DNA of 12,618 bases from Cruorifilaria tuberocauda (lineage: Eukaryota > Nematoda > Chromadorea > Rhabditida > Onchocercidae): positions 1 to 12,618 of the forward strand of contig JABVXU010000996.1 in NCBI GenBank assembly GCA_013365365.1. The letters run 5' to 3'. A program made the translations under genes and the position numbers. Positions 1-7,199 of the stretch are shown piece after piece (positions within the stretch are counted from its first letter, which is position 1; each line of letters begins with the position of its first letter). The notes under the pieces are model-generated. The model searched no databases and had not been told where the DNA came from. It worked only from the letters and a program-made list of their open reading frames with translations.

Positions 1-240
1 AATTTATCATTAATTATTACTAATGTATCAGTAATTTATCATTATTCTATCATTATTAATTATTACTAATTATCACTATTAATTATTATTATTATCGATT
101 AATTATTATCAGCAATTATTAATTGCTGATTGTTAATTGCCGATCATTTGTTATCAATTATTATTTGTTAATTTTCAATTATTAATTATTAATGGTTAAT
201 TATCAATTATCAATTACTAATTATTATTATTATTAATTAT
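1..240. repeat. Degenerate ATT/ATC/TAATTA simple-repeat field
   Basis: Nearly all of this stretch is built from ATT, ATC, ACT and TAATTA words with almost no G or C (8 G+C in the first 60 bases). It is an imperfect compound microsatellite, not a clean array. Positions 108-130 form a perfect hyphenated palindrome: 11-base arms starting ATCAGCAATTA around a single central T. No open frame of useful length is present. TAATTA cores match the generic homeodomain site, but at this base composition they arise by chance, so no regulatory role is claimed. Confidence 0.8.
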
Positions 241-241
241 T

Positions 242-545
242 ATTGTTTATATATTAGTGTAATATTTATTAAAAATGCACTCTTTGTAATTTTTCATTTT
301 CTAACAAAATTTCTGAACTGTTCAGAAAACATTATAATTATCATTATTATTACAAAGAACATTTGTTATCATTATCATTATTATTATTATTATTTATATA
401 TTTGTGTAATATTTTTTAAGGAAACACTTTTTGTAATTTTTCATTTTTTGTCTTAAATTTTTGAACTATTCGAAAAACATTGTAATATATTATTTACAAT
501 AATATATCATAAATATCACTGCCAACATTCGTTATCACTATTATC
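242..545. repeat. Two-copy diverged tandem duplication, offset about 147 bases
   Basis: Landmarks occur in the same order in both halves: GTGTAATATT at 257 and 404, TTGTAATTTTTCATTTT at 284 and 431, a GAACT(G/A)TTC(A/G)GAAAA-like core near 315 and 464, and AACATT(T/C)GTTATCA at 358 and 524. The last offset grows to 166 because copy 2 has extra AT bases near 485-510. Both copies end in ATT/ATC repeats. Copy 1 contains a 17-base hyphenated palindrome at 311-327 (8-base arms TTCTGAAC/GTTCAGAA around one T), which is partly lost in copy 2. This looks like an old local duplication of non-coding DNA. Confidence 0.8.
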
Positions 546-1084
546 ACTATTATTATTATAAAAACAATTTTCAAATTTTTAATTCCTTCAAAACCTGTTT
601 GATACTTACTTATTTCTATGATTTTTCATTTCATTCTCTGAAAATTACCTATGATAATCAATACCATGTAATCATTAACTCGATGATAATTTTTTTTTTT
701 TTAAATCGAATGTTGTAATGTTTTATCTTAATATTTTCAATTATCATTTATGAAAAACAAAAATTGAACAAGTGATAAATATTATCATTTATCATTTAAT
801 TTATTTTTTATCAGTCAATCAAGAAAAAGAACTGAGAAAATTTTGGTTTTCGTTTATTTAATTTATTCTTTTTATCAATTTTATCAATCGTTTATTTAAT
901 TTTAATTAAATTAATTATCTAATTAATTCACTATGCAAAATTATATATTATCAATATTATCAATGCTTCTAGAGCTTTTCATTTTTTTTTTTTTGATAAA
1001 TAACATTTATTGTTAAATTTGAATCATTTGCGGTTTTGCATGATTAGTTCAATTGTCTTAATTCATCCAATTTCACTCTTTCAT
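546..1084. other. AT-rich non-coding stretch with small repeats
   Basis: No gene is visible. It holds poly-T runs near 690 and 980, a hairpin at 773-794 (8-base arms TGATAAAT/ATTTATCA, 6-base loop), and the word CGTTTATTTAATTT twice, at 851 and 889. From 901 to 930 it becomes TTAATTAAATTAATT-type palindromic AT sequence. Nothing here suggests an exon or an RNA gene. Confidence 0.6.
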
Positions 1085-1136
1085 TTTCCTCCCTTTCCCT
1101 CTCTCTCTTTTTCTCTCTCTCTCTCTCTCTCTCTCT
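1085..1136. repeat. (CT)n microsatellite, + strand pyrimidine
   Basis: A pyrimidine-only tract that starts with CCTCCCTTTCCCT and becomes uninterrupted CT dinucleotides from about 1111 to 1136. It is the first of several CT tracts on the + strand. Such homopurine-homopyrimidine mirror repeats can form triplex DNA, which is general knowledge and not shown here. Confidence 0.95.
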
Positions 1137-1848
1137 AATATACGCTACATGTGCTTAATTTAAATTACATCATTTGTCATATTACTCAGTTATAAATATC
1201 CATCCATCAGGATAATCAATCGCTCACTTCCAAAAACCACAAATTAAGCAATTTTACGCTTGTTATTTAAAAAAGTTATAATTCACAAGAAATGCTTGAT
1301 ACTTTGATAAATGATAAATGTTATCATTTATCACTTATTTCCTGTTATTACTGTTGATAACATTGTATTATAAATTCTTCGATCGATGATATTTATCTAT
1401 TAAATTGATCGTATTGATCGATTTTTGATTGATTGAAATGATCACTCTAAGCGACTTTTAAATCCTTGATTAAAATTTATCACTAATCAAGAATAATAAT
1501 TATAAAGCAATTAATTTAATTATAGCCATTTCAATTAAGCTATTTTAGTTAAAGCTTTGTTTTTTAATAATTTTAAAATCGTAATTTTTTTTTTCTGGTT
1601 TAAATAATAAAAGAAAATTTTTAGTAAAATTTAATATATATAAATTATTAAATGATTAATAAAATATTACATCATATATGTAAATGTTTAATTTAATTAA
1701 ATTAATCTTTAAATTAAATTTTAATTAAATTAATTTTAATTAAAATAGAAATGATAGTAATAAATGATATTGTTAAGATGTCATGCCCTATATTATTATC
1801 ATTGAAAAACCATTAACAATTTGAGTATATTAATCTGAGCAACTTTAT
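1137..1848. other. AT-rich non-coding stretch with hairpin and palindromic AT clusters
   Basis: No gene is visible. Positions 1305-1333 are a perfect hairpin with 13-base arms (TGATAAATGATAA / TTATCATTTATCA) and a 3-base loop ATG. Positions 1380-1444 are rich in GATC/GATTGAT words. Positions 1685-1745 are almost entirely TTAATTAAA/TTTAATTAAATT words that pair with themselves. Remaining sequence is ordinary AT-rich DNA with no open frame worth calling. Confidence 0.6.
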
Positions 1849-1884
1849 ATGAAAATTATTAAAATCCTGATTGGTAACAAGAAT

Positions 1885-2215
1885 GAATCTTCATCTCTCC
1901 CATCATCTTTTCCCGTTATTCCTCGGTCATACCCCCGCTCCTCTCCCCCGCCCACCTCCATTTCCTTTTTATCACCTCTTCTTCTTCTTATCACTACTTA
2001 TCATTGTGTAATAATGATTGAGTTTGTAGTATATGAAAAGAAAGAGAAGAAGGAATGAGATGAATTTTAACCATTTTGGATGAATGGGGGGGAAGAAGAA
2101 AGATATATGAGAGACGATATCTTGAGATGAATTTAGCACGGGGGAAAAGAGAGGAAAGAGAAGACGCGGGGGGCGGGGGAGGTGGTGGTTGGGTATTGGT
2201 AAGAAATGAAGAATA
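1885..2215. other. GC-richer island with pyrimidine-to-purine strand switch and G/C runs
   Basis: From 1885 to about 2000 the + strand is mostly pyrimidine, with C runs at 1932-1936 and 1945-1949. From about 2035 to 2215 it is mostly purine, with G runs at 2086-2092 (seven), 2140-2144 (five), 2168-2173 (six) and 2175-2179 (five), followed by GGTGGTGG and GGG to 2193. CTCCCCCGCCC at 1943-1953 is the exact reverse complement of 2171-2181, so the two halves can pair over 11 GC-rich bases. The purine end is a G-quadruplex candidate. The 69-codon open frame beginning at 1849 crosses the pyrimidine half and encodes a low-complexity S/P/L-rich peptide, which I do not regard as a gene. Confidence 0.75.
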
Positions 2216-2240
2216 GATGAAATATTTTAATGATTGTTAA

Positions 2241-2279
2241 ATGCTACTGCTATTGCTACTACTCCTACTACTACTGCTC
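2241..2279. repeat. Imperfect (CTA/CTG)n trinucleotide tract
   Basis: A short run of CTA, CTG, TTG and CTC triplets, roughly thirteen units, just after the GC-rich island. It is an interrupted trinucleotide microsatellite. Confidence 0.85.
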
Positions 2280-2331
2280 AAACTTGATCATTCTTCTTCC
2301 ATTTTCAATTAACGAGTTACTTTGAGAACGG

Positions 2332-2662
2332 GACTAATTCATTCATTCCTAACTCATTCATTCGTTCATTTATTCATTCGATCATTCATTCATTCATTCT
2401 TGACTCATTCATTCGTTCATTTATTCATTCGATCATTCATTCATTCATTCATTCATTCTTAACTCATTCATTCGTTCATTTATTCATTCGATCATTCATT
2501 CATTCTTAACTCATTCATTCGTTCATTTATTCATTCGATCATTCATTCATTCATTCTTAACTCGATCATTCGTCATTCATCCAATTATTCTTAACTCATT
2601 CATTCATTCATTCATTCATTCACTCATCCATTCAATTCATTCATTCAATTCATTCACCTATT
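2332..2662. repeat. TTCA-based minisatellite with 47-59 base higher-order unit
   Basis: The base word is TTCA, but a larger unit is clear. Each unit starts (A/G)ACTCATTCATTCG, continues through TTCATTTATTCATTCGATC, then has a variable number of ATTC words and ends TTCTT. Four good copies lie at 2351-2401 (51), 2402-2460 (59), 2461-2507 (47) and 2508-2558 (51). A decayed short copy is at 2559-2592 and a simpler TTCA tail runs from 2593. Copy lengths differ only by multiples of four, so variation lies in the number of ATTC words near the 3' end, while the TTCGTT and CGATC interruptions stay fixed. This fits amplification of a 51-base unit followed by tetranucleotide slippage. Confidence 0.92.
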
Positions 2663-3082
2663 AGGCAAATAACCCTTTGATCTGATCATCGATCCTTAAT
2701 AAAGAAACCCGATTTTTATAACCTCTTCCTCTTCTTTCAATTCCGAATCAGGTCATATATACAATTTATGTTTATATATCTATATATCGACATATTATAA
2801 ATATTTTCACATTTTACAATTCAATTTAAGTTTTGAATTTCTTTTCCTATATAAAATTTACTTCTTCCGATTTTAAATTTAAGTTTTAAATTTCACTTTT
2901 TATTTGTATAAAAATTATTTTTTAAAATAGAAGATGTGAATAACGGTAAAAAATTATCAGAAATCGTATCATTTCTCTTCGTCTCCTTTTTCTCTTTCAT
3001 TGCCATTTTAATTTTTTTTTTTTCTTATTTTTTTGTTGCTGAAATCGTAAGCCTGTTTTGTCAATGAGCAATATACGTATGT
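2663..3082. other. AT-rich non-coding stretch with a 53-base two-copy repeat
   Basis: No gene is visible. AATTTAAGTTTT(G/A)AATTTC occurs at 2823 and 2876, followed in both cases by a pyrimidine-rich stretch and TATAAAA (2850 and 2907). This supports an old direct duplication covering roughly 2815-2920. A poly-T run lies near 3011-3023. The rest is unremarkable AT-rich sequence. Confidence 0.6.
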
Positions 3083-3162
3083 ATAAAACTATCCGGTTAT
3101 AAAAATAGGTAAACTATGATTTGTTAGATAAAAAAACAGGTAAAACTATAATCTGGTAGATA
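3083..3162. repeat. About 2.6 copies of a 30-32 base tandem repeat
   Basis: Copy 1 (3101-3130) begins AAAAATAGGTAAACTATGAT and copy 2 (3131-3162) begins AAAAAACAGGTAAAACTATA. Both end in GGTAGATA or TGTTAGATA. A partial earlier copy, TAAAACTATCCGGTTA, lies just upstream from 3083. The block is non-coding. Confidence 0.75.
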
Positions 3163-3165
3163 TGG

Positions 3166-3190
3166 AAAATCGCGGGAGAAGCGAGATTTT
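3166..3190. other. GC-containing hairpin
   Basis: AAAATCGC (3166-3173) pairs with GCGA-ATTTT (3181-3190, one bulged G at 3185) around the 7-base loop GGGAGAA. The CG-containing stem stands out from its AT-rich surroundings. No T-run follows it, and no RNA family is recognised. It may be chance. Confidence 0.45.
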
Positions 3191-3299
3191 GAGAAATGAG
3201 GTCGAATCAACAAGGAGTAATACATAGATGTACAAAAAAATAGCCTTTACTTTCATTATTGATAATTTATCATTAACTAAAAAGCATCAATCTTTATTC

Positions 3300-3515
3300 T
3301 CTATATCATTCCGGAGATAATTATTGCAATTATTTATTCCGGTAATAGTTATGATATCGTTCCGGTACTACATTTGTACATATAGATGGAATCAGAATGA
3401 TAATATCATCAAATGCTGATCAAAAATTATCACTTTTTTCTATTATTCCGATTATAGTTGTGCATCCGGTTATCGGAATATTTATTCCGGTGATAGTTAT
3501 CGTATTATTCCGTAA
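3300..3515. repeat. Degenerate interspersed ATTCCGG repeat
   Basis: The word ATTCCGG, followed by TAATAGTTAT-like sequence, recurs with decay. Its CCGG or CCG cores lie at 3311, 3339, 3362, 3448, 3466, 3487 and 3510, spaced 18-28 bases apart within two clusters (3306-3370 and 3440-3515). The best pair is TTATTCCGGTAATAGTTAT near 3334 and TTATTCCGGTGATAGTTAT near 3482. A 60-codon open frame at 3397-3579 crosses the second cluster. Its isoleucine/valine-rich middle comes from the repeat, so it is not called as a gene. Confidence 0.6.
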
Positions 3516-3732
3516 TAGTGGTTATTCAGGAGTTTATCTGTTCGACAAAAAAAAGTATTTGAAAATGATGAATGAATGAATGATGATTGGAAATATATTT
3601 CCCTGTTTGATTTAATACATATTCTGGAGATGACCGGAATTGGTATTTCGGAAAACTTTAACACAAATAATCGCATATTTGTTGTTCCTGGATTGAAATA
3701 ATGGACAGAATAATAATGGTTTTCTTGGATAC
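3516..3732. other. AT-rich sequence, nothing recognised
   Basis: Single-copy-looking AT-rich DNA with a short TGAATGAATGAATGATGA run near 3568. No gene, RNA or clear repeat is visible. Confidence 0.5.
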
Positions 3733-3783
3733 ATTAATTAATTAATTAATTAATTAATTAATTAATTAATTAATTAATTAATT
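3733..3783. repeat. (ATTA)n / (TTAA)n self-complementary tetranucleotide array
   Basis: About thirteen uninterrupted ATTA units. The sequence is its own reverse complement, so it can extrude a cruciform. The same repeat occurs in shorter form at 4923-4948 and around 5670-5715. Confidence 0.95.
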
Positions 3784-3849
3784 CTTTTAGTTAAATTTTC
3801 TGTTTAATAACTTGTTAAATTTAATTGCAATTTTAATCTTACTTTAGCA

Positions 3850-4043
3850 TTACGATGATTTTCACTTAACAGAATTACCTTACAACGATTTTTCTTCAAC
3901 AGAATTGCCGTTTAAATTATTATTATTATTATTATTATTAAATAATTATGATTTTATTCCTCAATAGAATTAGCTTACAATTATTTTTTTTTCAACAGAA
4001 TTTCCGCTTCAATTATTATTATTAAATTATTAAATTACAATTT
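3850..4043. repeat. Nested repeat: 30-base doublet duplicated at a 95-base interval
   Basis: Four related 29-31 base monomers lie at 3850-3879, 3880-3909, 3946-3974 and 3975-4005. Each starts TTA(C/T), contains GATTTT or a T-run, and ends CAA(C/T)AGAATT plus a CC- or GC-containing triplet. The first two are adjacent, then an (ATT)n spacer follows. The whole doublet-plus-spacer is repeated, with AGAATTA at 3871 and 3966, and ends in another (ATT)n tract to about 4043. The structure implies a 30-base tandem duplication followed by duplication of the pair. Confidence 0.8.
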
Positions 4044-4079
4044 GTTATAGTTTTTCTTTTGAATCATAATTTCTCTTTT

Positions 4080-4129
4080 GTCTATCTTAATTCTTTCATA
4101 AGCTAGTCTATCTTAATTCTATCACAACC
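4080..4129. repeat. 26-base tandem duplication
   Basis: GTCTATCTTAATTCT is followed by TTCATAAGCTA in copy 1 (4080-4105) and by ATCACAACC in copy 2 (4106-4129). The first 15 bases are identical. Confidence 0.75.
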
Positions 4130-4240
4130 AAAAAATATGAATAATTGAAAAATTCGAAAATAAAAAAAAAATGGAAAAGTTAAAGAAGTCAATTTCTAAC
4201 GAATTTATCGAAAATGCATCCTATCATATCATTTATCTTA

Positions 4241-4286
4241 CTTTCTCCTCTCTCTCCCTCTCTCTCTCCCTCTCTCTTTCTCTCAT
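4241..4286. repeat. (CT)n-rich pyrimidine tract
   Basis: TTTCTCC followed by CT dinucleotides with CCC and TTT interruptions. The leucine/serine run of a 61-codon open frame starting at 4171 is simply this tract read in one frame. Confidence 0.92.
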
Positions 4287-4607
4287 TCTTGAAAATTCTG
4301 TTAAAATAATTAATTTTCTTCCATCTCTTTTTTTTTCTATTTGTTTCAATTATTAATGGATAAAGAAATAAATTGATTATCCACTTTTTTTTTTTGAAAA
4401 CAAAAATATCTTTTTTCTTTCAAAGTAAAATTTAAAAATATTTTTGAAAAAAAAGAAAACTTAAATCAAAATCAAATTATCATTATCAGAAATATGAAAT
4501 TGTAATGAATAGATCTATGTGTTTTTCTTTGAAATCACAAAAATTTTCCGAGTATTTTTATCGAAAAACTATAATTTGTTAAATTTCAAATGTCAGTTGT
4601 TGCTACT
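4287..4607. other. AT-rich non-coding stretch, nothing recognised
   Basis: AT-rich DNA with poly-T (near 4327 and 4386) and poly-A (near 4448) runs. No gene, RNA or ordered repeat is visible. Confidence 0.5.
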
Positions 4608-4638
4608 ATCATTTATCATTTATCATTTATCATTTATC
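4608..4638. repeat. Heptanucleotide (ATCATTT)n array, about 4.5 units
   Basis: ATCATTT is repeated four times and followed by ATC. The period of seven is unusual among the 2-, 3- and 4-base repeats of this window. The word is the reverse complement of the AAATGAT sequence in the hairpin at 1305-1333. Confidence 0.9.
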
Positions 4639-4726
4639 CTGATATATATTTGAATGAAAAATTTTCTCTACAACAGCTTTGTTTACTATAATACAAAATA
4701 CAAAATATGCTATGTAAATTATCATA

Positions 4727-4774
4727 CAATCTTTGTACTTATTGTTTACGCAATCTTTGTACTTATTGTTTACG
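4727..4774. repeat. Perfect 24-base tandem duplication
   Basis: The sequence beginning CAATCTTTGTACTTATTG and ending TTTACG occurs at 4727-4750 and again, with no mismatch, at 4751-4774. Exact identity in a region where other duplicates are diverged suggests a recent event. Confidence 0.93.
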
Positions 4775-4826
4775 CATTCTCATTTGTCAAGCTGTTAAAG
4801 ATGAATGAGAACGAAAGAAAATAACA

Positions 4827-5055
4827 AATAAATTACAATAAATAAATAATGCTAAAGTAATTATTTCATTTGATAAATAAAAGAGAGAGGAATGAATAGT
4901 AAATAAATTAATAAACAAATAGATTAATTAATTAATTAATTAATTAATCAATAAGTAAATAGAAATAGTAAATAAGTTAATAAAAATAAATAAATAAATA
5001 AATAATACTAAAGTAATTGTTTTATTTGATAAGTAAAAGAGAGAGAAAGGAATGA
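4827..5055. repeat. Direct duplication with 156-base offset flanking a (TTAA)n array
   Basis: AATAAATAAT(G/A)CTAAAGTAATT, then a TTT(C/T)ATTTGATAA(A/G)TAAAAGAGAGAG core and AGGAATGA, occurs at about 4840-4895 and 4997-5055 (CTAAAGTAATT at 4852 and 5008). Between the copies are AATAAATT words and a (TTAA)n array at 4923-4948. The downstream copy also has an expanded (AAAT)n run at 4984-5004. Confidence 0.8.
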
Positions 5056-5062
5056 TAAAATG

Positions 5063-5168
5063 TCTTTTTTTTTTTTTGATTTTTCTAAAATTTCCAATAA
5101 TTTTTTTTTTCTTTTCTTCTCTTCCCTTCTTTTCTCTCTCTCTCGTATTTTTTTTCTCCTTTCTCTTT
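5063..5168. repeat. Poly-T and CT pyrimidine stretch
   Basis: T runs at 5065-5077 and 5101-5110, then a mixed CTT/CTC pyrimidine tract with CTCTCTCTCTC at about 5135-5144. Read on the minus strand it gives the K/R/E-rich 64-codon frame at 5008-5202, which is an artefact of the repeat. Confidence 0.85.
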
Positions 5169-5264
5169 GCAAAACTTGTTTATCTAATTTTAACACAAGC
5201 AAAATGATGCTGACTGTTTTCGTTTTTGATTAAATTTTAATCTATTCAATACGAGAGTACAGAT

Positions 5265-5330
5265 CTCCCTTCTCTCTCTCTCTCTCTCTCTCTCTCCCTC
5301 CTCCTCTCTTCCTCTCTTTCTTTCTCTTTC
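5265..5330. repeat. (CT)n microsatellite with CTCC/CTTT extensions
   Basis: About fourteen uninterrupted CT units at 5271-5296, then CCTCCTCCTCTCTTCC and CTTT words to 5330. It is a pure pyrimidine tract on the + strand. Confidence 0.95.
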
Positions 5331-5873
5331 AATTTTCTTCCGTGAAAAAGGTAAATAAATTTAATAAATAATAGATATGATAATGATATGTTTACAATTT
5401 CAAACATTAAACTAAACATACTTTAAAAGAAATCATATTAATTAACAAATTAATCAAAAATGATTGATCGATTTATTGATTGATTGATTAATTGATTGAT
5501 TGATATGAGCAGAAAAAGTTTTTAATGATAAATAAAATAGATAAATCTATGAAATTGGTAAGGAATTTAAAAAAAATAATTAGGTAAAAATTAAAATTAA
5601 TTAAATTAGGTAAAAAAAAGGGAGAGAATAAAGATTGAAAGAAGAAGAAAACTTCTCTTGTTTTATTATTAATTAATTAATTAAACAAATATTAATTAAT
5701 TAATTAATTAATATTTGCTTTTTTTCATCAAAATTTTTGTACCATTCATTCTTTTACTTTCTTTCTTTCTAAAATTAAATAGTGAAATTTTTAATATTAC
5801 TTTAATCATGTCTCTCTCTTTTCTTTTTATGAAGTTATAGTAGTACATTTACTTTAATTCATACTTTTATTTT
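5331..5873. other. AT-rich stretch with (TTGA)n tract and TTAA arrays
   Basis: No gene is visible. Positions 5461-5504 are TTGATTGA repeats with a few substitutions. Positions 5571-5610 are AATTAAAA-type sequence and 5666-5685 are TTAA units. The 32-base palindrome at 5686-5717 is listed separately. The 5760-5873 part is T-rich with a short (TTTC)n run. Confidence 0.65.
5686..5717. repeat. Perfect 32-base palindrome (cruciform candidate)
   Basis: The sequence runs from CAAATATT through TAATTAAT words to AATATTTG and equals its own reverse complement at every position, with its centre between 5701 and 5702. Beyond one mismatch at 5685/5718, AA (5683-5684) still pairs with TT (5719-5720). It is an expanded TTAA array bounded by inverted CAAATA/TATTTG ends. 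Confidence 0.92.
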
Positions 5874-6295
5874 TCACACACGTGTACAAATCATATTAAT
5901 ACGTATACGTGTCTTTACGTACGTATCTGAACGTGCGTATGAGGCTGTTTGTGTGCATATATGTACGAGTATTTATGTATATATGCATGGATGTTTGAAC
6001 GTTTGTACGTAAGTGTTTGAATGCAGACGTGTGAGTAATTAAATTTACGTGCGTGCGTGTGTGTGTGTGTGTGGTTGTTCATATGTAGATATTTGAGTGT
6101 ACACGCGTGGATGTTTGAATGTAAGTTCGTACGTATTTGGTTGTTTATGACTTATATCAATACATACACGTATTTTTACGTGTGTGTTTGAACGTGTGTA
6201 TGCGGGTGTTTTGTACACATATGTATGAATACTTATATATATGTGTACGTAAATATCTGTTTACGTACGCGTACGTGTGGGTGTATGCAATATGT
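5874..6295. repeat. TG/ACGT-rich block: three diverged copies of a 120-138 base unit
   Basis: The + strand is dominated by alternating purine-pyrimidine words (TGTG, ACGT, ATAT, GCGT). Three copies align. CATAT(AT)GTA landmarks lie at 5956, 6080 and 6218. GGATGTTTGAA occurs at 5989 and 6109. GAACGTG(C/T)GTATG followed by a G-rich word and TGTTT(T)GT occurs in copies 1 and 3 (about 5930 and 6190). Preceding sequence CAATAC/TAATACGTATACGT also matches between about 5897 and 6156. A clean (GT)n run sits at 6054-6073. The block has no open frame of note. Confidence 0.75.
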
Positions 6296-6460
6296 TGAGT
6301 TTATGAAGAATGAGATGGAACTTTCGAAGGATTATAGGAAGAGTACAAGAAAAAGAAGATATAAAGGTAAACAGACTTGTTAGTAATTCGTAAGCTTTTC
6401 ATTCCATCTCAACTTCGTTCATACTTCTTACTCTAATTCAGATCACACCTTTACTTCAAA
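6296..6460. other. Short single-copy stretch, nothing recognised
   Basis: Mixed-composition sequence between two repeat fields. It contains a purine-rich run at 6339-6365 and no open frame or motif worth calling. Confidence 0.5.
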
Positions 6461-6955
6461 CAGTAATAGTAATAGCAATATTGCAATAGTAATCATTTAT
6501 TAATGCTAGCAATAAAAACTATAGTTGTAATAATTAATTACAGTAATGATTAATAATAGTAATGATAGCAATATGGTAATAGTAATAATGATAATGATAA
6601 TAATGATGATAATGATAATAATAATATTATAATAATAATATAATAGTAATATAATAACATAGTAATAATAATATAGTAGTAATATATAATAGTGTAATAA
6701 TGATAATACAATATTAATAATATAATAACAATAATAATGATAATTGATGATAAAAATATAGTAATAATAATTGATATCCTTGATGATAACAATATGGTAA
6801 TAATGATAATATCGTTGATAGTGATAACATGTAATAAAGATAATACATAATATAATAATAATATAATATTATATAGTAATATATAATATAACATTTAATA
6901 GTAATGATGATAATATGAAATTGATGATAATGATAATGATAATTAATAATAATAA
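6461..6955. repeat. Degenerate TAA/TAG/TGA (RTA/ATA) trinucleotide field
   Basis: About 500 bases are made mostly of TAA, TAG, TGA, AATA and ATG triplets with frequent slips of phase. It is the reverse complement in type of the ATT/ATC field at the left end. A 114-codon minus-strand frame (6550-6894) spans it but encodes only I/Y/L/S and is the repeat read in one frame, so it is not a gene. Small hairpins such as GCAATATTGC near 6475 occur. Confidence 0.88.
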
Positions 6956-7199
6956 TGTTATAATTTTTATTATTTAGAATGGTTGTATTAATACTTTAGT
7001 ATTTTTTATTTTACTTAGTATTTACTATATTACTTAGTATTTTTTAGCAGTAGTATCATAAGTATCAATTACTATATAATATTATTATTATATTATGTAA
7101 TTACTTTTATTACTTTGTATTTTATAGCAGTAATGTATTATAAGTAATATATATATAATATAATAGAGGTGTTATTTTAGTTTAGTATCCTACAGCACA
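6956..7199. repeat. Diverged ACTTAGTATTTT repeats and an 80-base direct duplication
   Basis: (A)CTTAGTATTT recurs near 6993, 7013 and 7032. ATTACTT(A/T)GTATTTT(T/A)TAGCAGTA, continuing to ATAAGTA, occurs at 7029-7064 and 7109-7146 (TAGCAG at 7045 and 7125). The stretch is AT-rich and non-coding. Confidence 0.65.

Noticed and set aside
1849..2058. 69-codon plus-strand frame with S/P-rich start and a hydrophobic segment
   Set aside because: Its composition is set by the pyrimidine-rich island, and no exon signals or recognisable domain support it.
3166..3210. tRNA-like fragment (GGTCGAATC near 3200)
   Set aside because: Only a partial T-loop resemblance; no acceptor, D or anticodon arms can be drawn around it.
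6550..6894. 114-codon minus-strand open frame
   Set aside because: It is the longest open frame in the window but is composed almost only of I, Y, L, S and T from a TAA/TGA-type triplet field, with no domain or complexity.
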